This document shows, piece by piece, positions 51,647-60,150 of a stretch of 64,000 bases of DNA. The translations under genes and the position numbers were made by a program. Numbering within the stretch: the stretch's first letter is position 1; each line of letters opens with the position of its first letter. The notes under the pieces were generated by a model. That model searched no databases and was not told the DNA's origin. It saw nothing but the letters and a program-made list of their open reading frames with translations. The stretch covers positions 42,588 through 106,587 of the forward strand of contig JAPOWG010000030.1 in the NCBI GenBank assembly GCA_026707745.1, read 5' to 3'. The DNA comes from Chloroflexota bacterium. GTDB lineage: Bacteria > Chloroflexota > Anaerolineae > Aggregatilineales > Phototrophicaceae.

Positions 51647-52921
51647 ATGCGCCGTAGCAAACCCTTCCTCAATCTCATGTTGGCGGACTTCCTGGCGAGG
51701 TCCGGCTATCAGATGGGCAAGACGCCGCTGCTGCCCATTTTCGCCGACGCGCTGGGCGCCTCCGGCGCCTTCCTTGGCGCAATCGTATCCGTATCCACCA
51801 TTACGGGACTGGTGCTGAAGCCCTTCTTCGGCATCTTGTCCGATCGCGGCGGACGGCGTGTCTGGCTTTTAATCGGCACTTGCTTTTTCGCCTTCATGCC
51901 TTTTAGCTACGGCTTCATCAGTAACACCGAGCAACTGCTCGTCGTCCGCCTGCTACATGGCTTGGCGACGGCGATCTATGGACCAGTAACCTTGGCCTAC
52001 ATCGCAGAGACGTCGCGCGGGGAGCGGGGTCGCGTGGACACTGACCCGTCGGGTGGCGCAGGGTCGCTAGGTCGCGTAGGGTCGCGTAGACACAGACCCG
52101 CCGACACTGACCCGTCGGTCGCCGAAGACATCGGCTGGTTCCAGATGGCGCGCAGCGGCGGTTATATCGTTGGTCCGGCGCTGGCGGGCGGGCTACTGAC
52201 GGTGATGGATCCGGCGGCTGTCTTCACGGTGATCGGGTTGATCAGCTGCGCCGTCTTTGTACCGGTGCTGGGTCTGCCGGATACCCATCCCGAGAAAAGG
52301 CAGAAGCGGAAGCCCCTGCTGCAGCACGTCCGCAACGCCATTCGCGACGGGGGACGTACGCCGGCCATCTGGTTGACTGGTTCCCTGGAATCCATCACCT
52401 TTGTCGCCCTGTATACACTCAAAGCGTTCTTGCCGATATACGCTCTCGACGCCGGCGCGAGCGCCGCGCTGGTTGGTACATTCTTCAGCTTGCAGGAGGC
52501 GATTCATGTGATCGCCAAGCCGTACTGCGGTCGCTTGGGCGATCGCCTGGGATACCTGACGAGCATCAGCCTGGGCATGCTGGCGCTGGCCGTATCCCTG
52601 CCGCTGGTGCATGTGCTGGACGCCGGCGCGGCCTTCCTGGCGCCCGCGCTGATGATGGGTTTGGCGCAAGCGCTGATCTTCCCGGCGGCGATTGCCCTGG
52701 TATCGGACCACATCAGTCCTGAACACCTGGGCGCGGGCATGGGACTGATCGGCATGATGCAGAACTTCGGCAAGGTGGCGGGTCCGATCCTGGGCGGGCT
52801 GGCGATTCAGGCGCTGGGCTACGAAACGACTTTGCTGTGCTTGAGCGCGGCGCTGGCGCTGGGCACGGCGGTGATTTGGGTGGTCTATCTGCCGCGCCGA
52901 ACAGCCTCTACAGCCCACTGA
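51647..52921 (+). CDS. major facilitator superfamily transporter with repeat-derived insert
   Basis: 424 residues, about 12 helices in two six-helix halves. The MFS motif A loop GILSDRGGRR (62-71) lies between helices 2 and 3. After helix 4, the normal RGER...GWFQMARSGGYIVGP junction is split by about 33 residues (128-160: GRVDTDPSGGAGSLG... RRHRPADTDPS) encoded by multiple copies of a dispersed DNA repeat. The insert falls in a cytoplasmic loop, so the protein may still work. The substrate is unknown; a drug or sugar efflux-type role is typical. Confidence 0.88.
   Translation: MRRSKPFLNLMLADFLARSGYQMGKTPLLPIFADALGASGAFLGAIVSVSTITGLVLKPFFGILSDRGGRRVWLLIGTCFFAFMPFSYGFISNTEQLLVVRLLHGLATAIYGPVTLAYIAETSRGERGRVDTDPSGGAGSLGRVGSRRHRPADTDPSVAEDIGWFQMARSGGYIVGPALAGGLLTVMDPAAVFTVIGLISCAVFVPVLGLPDTHPEKRQKRKPLLQHVRNAIRDGGRTPAIWLTGSLESITFVALYTLKAFLPIYALDAGASAALVGTFFSLQEAIHVIAKPYCGRLGDRLGYLTSISLGMLALAVSLPLVHVLDAGAAFLAPALMMGLAQALIFPAAIALVSDHISPEHLGAGMGLIGMMQNFGKVAGPILGGLAIQALGYETTLLCLSAALALGTAVIWVVYLPRRTASTAH
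52026..52118 (+). repeat. multi-unit in-frame repeat insertion in the MFS gene
   Basis: Units: GTCGCGTGGACACTGACC, several GGTCGC/TAGGGTCGCGTAG units, GTCGCGTAGACACAGACC and GACACTGACCCGTCGG. Reverse complements match the intergenic repeats at 34291-34307 and 35520-35571. Confidence 0.8.
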
Positions 52922-53018
52922 TTTTGCTAATCGTGGTGAAGACTATTAGAACGTTGAGTGTGGTATCATATGCTGGAATCAAAGCTATGGTGTATTGTCT
53001 TGGGACCGGTTTACACAT

Positions 53019-53630
53019 ATGAAGCAGCGACGAGAAAACGCCGACATATATAGCATCAGCGGTGGATTGCAGGGCGCGGACTTGACTGGCGCAGGCTTGG
53101 AGGGCGCCCGTTTGTTCCGCGCGAATCTGGCAGAGGCGGTCCTGGATGGCACAAACTTGCGCGGGAGTAACCTGCAAGGCGCCAATCTGAGAAAGGCAAG
53201 ACTATACGAAGCAGATCTTAAATGCGCGGACCTCAGCGGCTCGAATTTGGGCATGTCAGATATGCGTCGGGCTTGCCTGGAAGAGACTATATTGGGTCGC
53301 GCCAACCTGAACCGAGCAAACTTGCTGGGCGCAAGGCTGATGGGCGCTCGCCTGGATCATGTGGATCTGGCGTCAGCGATTTTGCCCGATGGGGCGCGAT
53401 ACGAAGAAGGCGTCTGTATAGAGCGGTACACAGACAAGAATCATCCCGATTTCGACGCCACCTTAGCCCTGATTCTTGAACTCGGCAAAGATACCGACCA
53501 TGTGTCCCCGCCCGAGACTAAAGATGAAGCATACCGAGAGTTGCCCTGGAAGAAATTCGTGGATCAGACCTATGGCAGTCTGGCCGATAACCCTATCGAG
53601 TTACATGAATACGGGGACTCGCTTGAATGA
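53019..53630 (+). CDS. pentapeptide-repeat protein with antitoxin-like C-terminal tail
   Basis: 203 residues from the ATG at 53019 (a TTG 24 bp upstream is possible). Residues about 14-122 are more than 20 A(D/N)LxG-type pentapeptide repeats (GADLTGAGLEGARL), a right-handed quadrilateral beta helix. Residues 170-203 (LPWKKFVDQTYGSLAD, then NPIELHEYGDSLE) read like the short WxxFVxxTYGSLAD peptides found in antitoxins beside VapC. The TGA overlaps the vapC ATG (ATGA). This suggests a fused antitoxin with a pentapeptide scaffold that may mimic nucleic acid or serve assembly. Confidence 0.8.
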   Translation: MKQRRENADIYSISGGLQGADLTGAGLEGARLFRANLAEAVLDGTNLRGSNLQGANLRKARLYEADLKCADLSGSNLGMSDMRRACLEETILGRANLNRANLLGARLMGARLDHVDLASAILPDGARYEEGVCIERYTDKNHPDFDATLALILELGKDTDHVSPPETKDEAYRELPWKKFVDQTYGSLADNPIELHEYGDSLE

Positions 53631-54031
53631 GATATCTGCTCGATACCAATGCATGCATTACTTACATCAACGGGCGAGCGCCACAGTTGCGGGACTTCAT
53701 AGACACTCAATCATATGCGGATATCGCCGTTAGCGCGATCACCAAGGGCGAAATGTATTTTGGTTCCGCCAAGGGTCAAACACCTGAGCGTTCCCGCGCT
53801 ATACAAGACGCGTTCCTACGCCACTTTGAAAGTTTACCCTTTGATGACGCGGCCGCTGATGAGTACGGCAGCATACGCGCTTACCTCGAGCGACGCGGTA
53901 CGCCCATTGGCCGGCATGACATGTTGATCGCCGCGATTGCGAGAGCAAATGGGCTGATCGTCGTGACGCATAACACAAGAGAATTTGAACGCATTCCTGG
54001 TTTGAATGTAGAAGATTGGGAAATCGAATGA
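53627..54031 (+). CDS. vapC: VapC-type PIN-domain ribonuclease toxin
   Basis: 134 residues. PIN acidic residues: D6 (LLDTNACITY), E42 (ITKGEMYFG) and D98 (IGRHDMLIAA), with the fourth position N116 in THNTREF, as in many VapC. VapC cleaves tRNA or rRNA and is held inactive by its cognate antitoxin. The upstream pentapeptide-repeat gene overlaps it by 4 bp and should encode that antitoxin. No other antitoxin gene is present. It converges on the TolB-like gene with 27 bp between stops. Confidence 0.92.
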   Translation: MRYLLDTNACITYINGRAPQLRDFIDTQSYADIAVSAITKGEMYFGSAKGQTPERSRAIQDAFLRHFESLPFDDAAADEYGSIRAYLERRGTPIGRHDMLIAAIARANGLIVVTHNTREFERIPGLNVEDWEIE

Positions 54032-54058
54032 GTGTTTTCACGGTTATTCGCCCACTCC

Positions 54059-55030
54059 TCACACCCAGCAGCCGTTGACCACCTCACCGCGTATGTTGGC
54101 CACCCGTCGGATATTGCTCCCGTCAGCGTCCATCACCATCAACTGATTGAAACCCGGGAAAGACGAGGGCGCGACATAGCTGATCCGCCGGCTGTCGGGC
54201 GACCAGCGCGGACCTGAAATACCACCTTGATGAATACTGAGCCGCGTCAGATCGCCCCCATCCGGGCGTAGCTTGTAGAGTTGCCCGCCGATAACTGCGG
54301 CGATCCACTGATCATCGGATGACCAGGCGATATCAGTCAGCGTCAGTGGCGTATCGTAGATGACTCGCTCGCCACGCCTATCGGGGGTCGCGATCACGAG
54401 CGCATAAGACGGACGCTCTTCAGGCGCATGCTTGACAACGATATATGCGATACTGCCTCCATCAGGCGACCAAATCGGCGAAACATACGAGCGCTCCGCG
54501 CTCGGCGACTTTATGGTCCTGTACTCGCGGCTGGCAAGATCGCCGCTGACCAAGCCATAGCGCGGCTGCGGAAATTCCCGGTATTGACGCGATACGATGA
54601 CGTTAATGCCATCCGGCGCCAGCGCGATCTGCTCCAGCGACGTGAGCAGCCGACCGCTGGCCGGTCGGTCTAGGTGCAGCATTGAACCGTCAAGCAGAGC
54701 ATGGTAGAAGCCGTTGAGATCGTGTCGCCCGCCGGCGATCACGAGCGACCCCGATTCCGCATGGCAATCTATGTCCGAGATGCGGAGATAGCCCTCGCCA
54801 TGCGGTATTGAACCGAGGATGTGCTTCATGCCGCTGCCATCCAGACCAACGCGATAGATAGAATTGGATTCGCGCCGGGCGTCGATCGCATCTGCATCCG
54901 AGATGAACAGCAGTTGATCGTCAGCCGATCGCGGTACGCCAGTCCAGATTTGATCCAGCCACAAGATCGACGTCACGATGATCAAATAAATCGTGACGAT
55001 GTCTTTGCGTAATTTGGCGCTGCCTCTCAT
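54059..55030 (-). CDS. membrane-anchored TolB/WD40-like beta-propeller protein
   Basis: 323 residues. An N-terminal signal anchor (IVTIYLIIVTSILWL) is followed by repeated blade motifs of the TolB/PD40 type: IYRVGLDGSG, PIWSPDGGSIAYI, IAWSSDDQWIAAV, RWSPDSRRISYV and MVMDADGSNIRRV. It is probably exposed outside the cell and bound to the membrane. No Pal/Tol partner is adjacent, so it should be seen as a generic propeller. AAGGGG precedes the ATG. It lies 19 bp downstream of the iron alcohol dehydrogenase gene. Confidence 0.83.
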   Translation of the reverse strand: MRGSAKLRKDIVTIYLIIVTSILWLDQIWTGVPRSADDQLLFISDADAIDARRESNSIYRVGLDGSGMKHILGSIPHGEGYLRISDIDCHAESGSLVIAGGRHDLNGFYHALLDGSMLHLDRPASGRLLTSLEQIALAPDGINVIVSRQYREFPQPRYGLVSGDLASREYRTIKSPSAERSYVSPIWSPDGGSIAYIVVKHAPEERPSYALVIATPDRRGERVIYDTPLTLTDIAWSSDDQWIAAVIGGQLYKLRPDGGDLTRLSIHQGGISGPRWSPDSRRISYVAPSSFPGFNQLMVMDADGSNIRRVANIRGEVVNGCWV

Positions 55031-55049
55031 CGTTGTTCCCCTTCGCGCG

Positions 55050-56204
55050 CTACAGTGCCTCGACCAGAATGGCTTTCAACTCCTCATGCGTGAGCGGAAG
55101 GGGATTGCCCTTCATGCTGCTCGATACAGCCGATTGCTCGACGATGCGGTCGAAGTCCTTTTCCTCGATGCCGTAAGCGCCCAGACCGGGAATCGCGAAG
55201 ATCTCGCTGGTTTCCTCGATCCAGTCCATAGCGTCGTCCGCGGTGGCGGCGCGATCGAACAAGATGAATTGGGCGGCATATTCATAGCGCCTCAATATCG
55301 GGTTATCCGGCTGGCGCTGTTCCAGCGCTCTGATATTGGCTTTGATGACCGGCGGCAGCAACGTCGCGCAGATGGCGCCATGCGGCGCATTGTACATCCC
55401 GCCCAGCACGCCCGCGAAACCATGCACCGCGCCGAGCTTGGCATTGGCCAATGCCAAGCCGCCCAGCAAGCTGGTCAGCGCCATATCGGTTCGCGCCGCG
55501 GCCTTATCCGGTTCCGCATATACCCGGCGCAAGGAACGTCCGGCGCGGCGCAGTCCCTCGACGCAGAGACCGTCGGTGAGCGGATTGGCCTGGCAGGAAA
55601 CGTAGGGTTCGAGTACCTGGGCCAGGGCATCCATGCCCGTGCTAGCGGTCACCGAAGGCGGCATCGAATGGGTCAACTGCGGATCCACCAGGGCGATATC
55701 GGCGAGCATGCGGTTGTCGCGCAGGCTGACTTTGACGCGATGCTCGTAGGAAGCAAGCACGGCATTTTTGGTCACCTCGGCGCCGGTACCAGCCGTGGTC
55801 GGCAGCGCGACAAAGGGTAGGGGCGCCGTTTGCAAGGGCCGCCCCTTGCCGATCACCTCGAGGTAATCAAGCGTGTCGCCTTCGTTCGGGATGAGCGCGG
55901 CTGTCGCCTTGCCGCAATCGATGACGCTGCCGCCGCCGATACTGATGACCAGGTCGCAGCCGGCGGACAGCGCCCTTTCCACCGCGCGGTTGACCATATC
56001 CACGCTCGGTTCGCCGGTCACAGGGAAGAGCGTATGCCGCAGTCCCGCTCCCTTGAGTGAGTGAATCAGATCGCCGACGCGTTCGGGTTGGTCGTCGGTG
56101 AAGAGCAGCGCATGGCCGCCCAGGTTCCCGGCCAGCGACGCCAATTGACCGGCGCTGCCGTCGCCGAAGATGATGCGCGTTGCGGTGGCGAATTCAAAGC
56201 CCAT
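55050..56204 (-). CDS. iron-containing alcohol dehydrogenase (group III)
   Basis: 384 residues. NAD-binding GGGSVIDCGKA, then PTTAGTGAEVTKNAV, GMDALAQVLEPYVS and the metal-ligand helix with GAVHGFAG and NAPHGAICA histidines. It interconverts alcohols/aldehydes or acts on lactaldehyde/propanediol or maleylacetate-like substrates. It is divergent from the class II aldolase + kinase pair. Fuculose/rhamnulose aldolases make lactaldehyde, which FucO-type enzymes of this family reduce, so the pairing is metabolically sensible. Start ATG with GGGAAGAG. Confidence 0.93.
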   Translation of the reverse strand: MGFEFATATRIIFGDGSAGQLASLAGNLGGHALLFTDDQPERVGDLIHSLKGAGLRHTLFPVTGEPSVDMVNRAVERALSAGCDLVISIGGGSVIDCGKATAALIPNEGDTLDYLEVIGKGRPLQTAPLPFVALPTTAGTGAEVTKNAVLASYEHRVKVSLRDNRMLADIALVDPQLTHSMPPSVTASTGMDALAQVLEPYVSCQANPLTDGLCVEGLRRAGRSLRRVYAEPDKAAARTDMALTSLLGGLALANAKLGAVHGFAGVLGGMYNAPHGAICATLLPPVIKANIRALEQRQPDNPILRRYEYAAQFILFDRAATADDAMDWIEETSEIFAIPGLGAYGIEEKDFDRIVEQSAVSSSMKGNPLPLTHEELKAILVEAL

Positions 56205-56222
56205 GCTCTTCCCTTTCGATGA

Positions 56223-56250
56223 TTGTCATCCGCAAGCCTGTCGCTATAAT
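56223..56250 (+). promoter_or_regulatory. strong sigma70-like promoter of the aldolase-kinase pair
   Basis: TTGTCA (56223-56228), 16 bp, TATAAT (56245-56250). Leader of about 26 nt to the ATG at 56283. Confidence 0.7.
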
Positions 56251-56282
56251 GGCATTATCTCGAAAAATGCGGGGTTTTGCGA

Positions 56283-56975
56283 ATGTTGCAAACTGAGATC
56301 GTTCTGACTGATGAAGTACAAGCCGGGCGCGCTCTGGTGGCGCACATCGGGCGTGTGCTCTTTGATCGCCGTCTGACCGATGCCGGCGGCGGCAATATCA
56401 GCTTGCGCGTGGACGATGTCTATTGCATGTCGCCGACGCTCGCCGGACAGATGCGTCAGTGGCAGTTGGATGCCGAGGACGTTCTGGTCGTCAGCAAGCG
56501 GGGAGAGATCCTGGAAGGCGATGGCGGCTTAACGCGGGAGAGCGCCGTTCACTTCGGCCTGCACCAAAACTTCAGCGAATACGGCAGCGCCGTAATCCAC
56601 GCCCATCCGCGCAACCTGATGGTCTTCGCCTGCGCCAACCGAGCCATGCCGCCAATCATGGAAGCCACGCGCAAATTCGGCGTCACGCCGGTGATCGAGT
56701 ATGCGCCGGCGCATAGCCCTAAATTGGGCGAACGAATCGTCGCTACCATGCGCGGCCGCGAGGCGCGCATCGCCAAGCACGCCGCAGGAACCATCGCCCC
56801 CTGGCACGGCTTGTTCTTGATGGGCAAAAACCTGCAAGCCGCGCTGGACGCCGTCGAGCGCCTTGATACCAACGCCTTTGTCATGATGATGTCGCGCCAC
56901 TTGGACGCCAGCCCCATGCTGCGCGAAGAAAGCGCGGACATGGAAGCGGCTATCGCCGACTTCAGCGACGACTAA
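56283..56975 (+). CDS. class II aldolase/adducin family protein (fuculose-1-phosphate aldolase-like)
   Basis: 230 residues from the ATG at 56283 (a TTG 6 bp upstream is possible). GGGNISLRV near the N-terminus, the catalytic Glu in GLTRESAVHFGLH (E86), the zinc pair H106-x-H108 (IHAHPRN) and a further His in IAPWHGLF fit the L-fuculose/L-rhamnulose-1-phosphate aldolase family. It cleaves a ketose-1-phosphate to DHAP and an aldehyde. The kinase gene follows 5 bp later. Confidence 0.9.
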   Translation: MLQTEIVLTDEVQAGRALVAHIGRVLFDRRLTDAGGGNISLRVDDVYCMSPTLAGQMRQWQLDAEDVLVVSKRGEILEGDGGLTRESAVHFGLHQNFSEYGSAVIHAHPRNLMVFACANRAMPPIMEATRKFGVTPVIEYAPAHSPKLGERIVATMRGREARIAKHAAGTIAPWHGLFLMGKNLQAALDAVERLDTNAFVMMMSRHLDASPMLREESADMEAAIADFSDD

Positions 56976-56980
56976 TCCGG

Positions 56981-57913
56981 ATGATCGTCTCCCTGACACC
57001 CAATACCACGATTGATCTGACGGTATTTGTCCCTAAATTGATCACCAATACCACTCTTCGCGCATCCCGCACAGTCTACAGCCTGGGCGGGAAGCCGACC
57101 GACGCTTCCTGGATACTGGGCAGGATGGGGGTCGGCAGCCTGGCGCTGGGGCTGGCGGCGGGGTCGGTCGGCGACAAAGTCAAGGATATGATGGAAGCCT
57201 ATGGCGTGACGACGGATTTCGTCAGCGCCGAGGGCGAGACGCGCATCAACACGGTCATCATTGACGAAAGCACAAAGGAGCATACGACCATCACCTCGGC
57301 GTCCATGTTCGTCAAGCCGAGTCATCTTGGCGCATTGCGCGAGCGATACGAGGCTGCGCTTAAGTCGGCATCGGTGGTGATCACCGGCGGATCCTTGCCT
57401 CCCGGTATGGATCCCGAGTTCTACGTCGAAGCGATCAATATGGCGCGCGAGCAGGGCGTTCCCGTACTCTTTGACGCCTCGCAGCCCAGCCTGGAAGTCG
57501 GCCTGCGCGCCAAACCGACCTTTATCAAGCCGAATAATCATGAAGTGTCGGCGCTAGTCGGCCAGGAACTGGAATCTACGGAAGCCCTGTACGCCGCAGG
57601 CAGCGACATTCTGGCGCGTTACGGCACGCAGGTCGTCATCTCACGGGGCAAGAAGGGCGTGCTGGCGGTCCTGCGGGAGGGCAGTTATCGCATCCCGGCG
57701 ATCCCGGTTGATGTCAGCAGCCCGGCGGGGGCGGGGGACGCGCTGCTGGCGGGTTTGGCGCATGCCATTCATCACGGGAGGTCAATAGAAGACGGCTTGC
57801 GGCTGGGGGTTGCCGCGGCAACGGCCGTCTGCCTGCAACCAGGCACGGCCGCCTACGAGGTCGCGGATATGCGCCGCTTCTTGCCGCGGGTGGAGTTGAT
57901 CCCGTACCCTTGA
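56981..57913 (+). CDS. PfkB-family sugar kinase (1-phosphofructokinase/tagatose-6-P kinase-like)
   Basis: 310 residues. It begins SLTPNTTIDLT like 1-PFK/LacC. The usual GGKGxNVS reads GGKPTDASWIL, and the anion-hole/catalytic block SPAGAGDALLAGL is intact, with its Asp as base. It phosphorylates a ketose, probably giving the substrate of the aldolase encoded 5 bp upstream. The altered GGKPTD loop hints at an unusual substrate. It is convergent with the GH172 gene. Confidence 0.9.
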   Translation: MIVSLTPNTTIDLTVFVPKLITNTTLRASRTVYSLGGKPTDASWILGRMGVGSLALGLAAGSVGDKVKDMMEAYGVTTDFVSAEGETRINTVIIDESTKEHTTITSASMFVKPSHLGALRERYEAALKSASVVITGGSLPPGMDPEFYVEAINMAREQGVPVLFDASQPSLEVGLRAKPTFIKPNNHEVSALVGQELESTEALYAAGSDILARYGTQVVISRGKKGVLAVLREGSYRIPAIPVDVSSPAGAGDALLAGLAHAIHHGRSIEDGLRLGVAAATAVCLQPGTAAYEVADMRRFLPRVELIPYP

Positions 57914-57964
57914 GTGTGAAGCGGGCGGAATGCCAACTTCCACCAGGTCGTTCCAGAATTCGTA

Positions 57965-59077
57965 TTAAATCACCTCGAGGTAATCACGATCCGGCAGTTC
58001 TGGGAAGGGCGCATGCGGCTCGGCCTGATACCAGAAAGCCGTCGATGCAATGTCATCTTGCAGGGGCAAGTAACGAGCCTCTTCAAAGCTTTCTTCATGC
58101 AGCATACTGGAACGCCAGCCCAGCGCTTGAATGGTCACTCGCAGGTCCTCATCGAATCGGATTGGATCCGGTATATGCCAGCGATACATACCAAAGCGCT
58201 GCTGGCTGTGACGAAAGCCATCCGGCTTGATGACCTGGGGCAATCCCAAATACGGCGTGGTAAAGGTGGAGTATTCGTTATCTTGCATGCCAAAGCACCA
58301 GGCGCCGCCGAAATAATCTTCGGTGCCGGTGCCGCAGATCGTCGGGAAGTCGGTATCGCCGTCCATGTAGAATTTGATCTCGCCCTCGCCCCACCAACCG
58401 CGGTTATTGCTGCCCCAAGCCATGTAAGTGCCGACGTAGTGGCCCATGCCCTTGACGCCATCGAGAATGGTATACACATCCTTATAGGGCAGCGGATTGC
58501 TGCGGCGCCATTGCGCGTGCAAGTAGCCGACATCCTCCGGCACATCCGTCAGCGTGTAATCGAATTGGTAAAACATGGGTTGTACGGGCTTGTCCAGCAG
58601 GTTTTCTATCGTGACGCGGGCGCTTTTGCGGAAGGGCATTTCCCAATAGCTGTTGAAGGCGCTGTGGGAATTGGCGGAAATGGGCATTGAGTTGACATGA
58701 CAGTATTCCGTCCATCCGTTGCAGAAGAAGTCCCCAAAGGGCGCCTCGATCGAGGGTGTCTCTTCATCGTCCCAATAGAAGCGCAGGATCAAGGAGCGCC
58801 AATACTTTTCAAAGGTGGTGATCCAGATATGTTGAATGGCGCCCGGTCCCTCAATTTCAGCTAGCGTCGTGACACTGTTGGCTTCCAGCTGGATGCAAGG
58901 CGAGACCTTCCAGCCCTGCCCCAGGTCTCGCGCGGCTGACCAAGAGAAGCCATCGGTGGCCATGCCGCCCGCCCCTTTTTCACCTTTGAAGTTCTCTGCA
59001 GTGATGGAACGTGTCTTGGCTTTGGACAAGCGCGAGATATTGCCCATATTCAAATGCAAACCATTGAAGTATTCCAT
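57965..59077 (-). CDS. DUF2961 / GH172 glycosidase
   Basis: 370 residues from the ATG at 59077 (AAGGAG 8 nt upstream; an outer ATG lacks one). DUF2961 motifs: GPGAIQHIWIT, FGDFFCNGW, GWWGEGEIKFYMDGD (E231/E233) and ICGTGTEDYFGGAW (E253). Paired Glu residues at these sites are the catalytic acids of GH172, whose known members act on alpha-D-fructofuranosides/difructose anhydride or D-arabinofuranosides. No signal peptide, so it is cytoplasmic. It is the last gene of the second ABC operon, which points to an imported furanoside oligosaccharide. Confidence 0.9.
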   Translation of the reverse strand: MEYFNGLHLNMGNISRLSKAKTRSITAENFKGEKGAGGMATDGFSWSAARDLGQGWKVSPCIQLEANSVTTLAEIEGPGAIQHIWITTFEKYWRSLILRFYWDDEETPSIEAPFGDFFCNGWTEYCHVNSMPISANSHSAFNSYWEMPFRKSARVTIENLLDKPVQPMFYQFDYTLTDVPEDVGYLHAQWRRSNPLPYKDVYTILDGVKGMGHYVGTYMAWGSNNRGWWGEGEIKFYMDGDTDFPTICGTGTEDYFGGAWCFGMQDNEYSTFTTPYLGLPQVIKPDGFRHSQQRFGMYRWHIPDPIRFDEDLRVTIQALGWRSSMLHEESFEEARYLPLQDDIASTAFWYQAEPHAPFPELPDRDYLEVI

Positions 59078-59115
59078 GTGACTCTCCTTCATATTGGCGA
59101 TGCGCAGACCCTTCG

Positions 59116-60150
59116 TTATTTCCCGGGTGCGGCTAGCGCTTCCTTCGATTGCTGAGGATCGCTTGACCTTGGATCAAAGTCGACCGGTTTGTAGCAAAGC
59201 GCTTGCCGCTCGGCCGAAATTCGCACCATCGGCGGGACGGTATTTTCGCAGATTGCCTGTACGTACTTGCAGCGTTTAGAGAATTTGCAGGCGTGCGCCT
59301 GAAATTCTTTAATCTCGATATCCGGCAGGGTGACGCCTCGTTCCCATTTGTGGTCAACGGTCGGTACCGAATCGAGCAGCAGCTCGGTATAGGGATGAAC
59401 AGAATTGGTCAGAATCTGTTCCGATGGACCGTACTCTACCACGCTGCCGCGATACATTATGGCGATGTAATCGCTGACGTAGTAGGCGGTAGAGAGATCG
59501 TGCGTGATGTAGACAAAGCTGACCTTGTACCTTTCTTTGAGTTCCAGGAAGAGATTGACGATATTCATGCGCAGCGAGGCATCGATCATGCTAACCGGTT
59601 CGTCGGCGACGATCAGTTTCGGACGCGGGATAAGGCTGCGGGCGACAGAGATGCGCTGCAGCTCGCCGCCGGAGAATTGATTGGCATATTTGCCTTCTAC
59701 GCGAGAGAGATCGAGACCGACCGATTCCAGCACTTCTGCGACAATGGCGCGCGCTTCTTTTCTGTTACCGGCGATGCCCAAGCGAATGGCGGCATTGAAG
59801 AGATAGCGGTCGACCTTCTTGCGCGCGCTGAAGGCCTCGAAGGGGTTCTGGAAGATTGGCTGGACTGCCCGGTAGTATTCCCGCCCTTTCAGTCCAGCGC
59901 CGCCCTTTGAAAACAGGGGATGACCATCAATAAGCACATCGCCAGACGTCGGTTGCTCCAGTTCCAGGATGATGCGGGCCAGCGTGGTCTTGCCGCTGCC
60001 GGATTCGCCGACTATGCTCAGTATCGATGGCTCTGCCGCTGGCAAGCTCAGGCTGACATCGTCAACAGCCACCAGCCGCGTGCCTAGGATCAAGCCGCCG
60101 ATGCGAAATACTTTGGTCACATTACGCAGTTCCAGCAGGTTCTCGCTCAA
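59116..60150 (-). CDS. OppF-like ABC transporter ATP-binding protein
   Basis: 344 residues. Walker A GESGSGKTT, signature FSGGELQRISVARS, Walker B LIVADEPVS and the OppF C-terminal Cys tail (CKFSKRCKYVQAIC) are present. TTG start overlapping the OppD stop as TTGA, with GGAG upstream. It lacks the membrane anchor and repeat extension of the OppF at 6311, which shows that the fusion there is exceptional. It ends 38 bp before the GH172 gene. Confidence 0.93.
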   Translation of the reverse strand: MSENLLELRNVTKVFRIGGLILGTRLVAVDDVSLSLPAAEPSILSIVGESGSGKTTLARIILELEQPTSGDVLIDGHPLFSKGGAGLKGREYYRAVQPIFQNPFEAFSARKKVDRYLFNAAIRLGIAGNRKEARAIVAEVLESVGLDLSRVEGKYANQFSGGELQRISVARSLIPRPKLIVADEPVSMIDASLRMNIVNLFLELKERYKVSFVYITHDLSTAYYVSDYIAIMYRGSVVEYGPSEQILTNSVHPYTELLLDSVPTVDHKWERGVTLPDIEIKEFQAHACKFSKRCKYVQAICENTVPPMVRISAERQALCYKPVDFDPRSSDPQQSKEALAAPGK

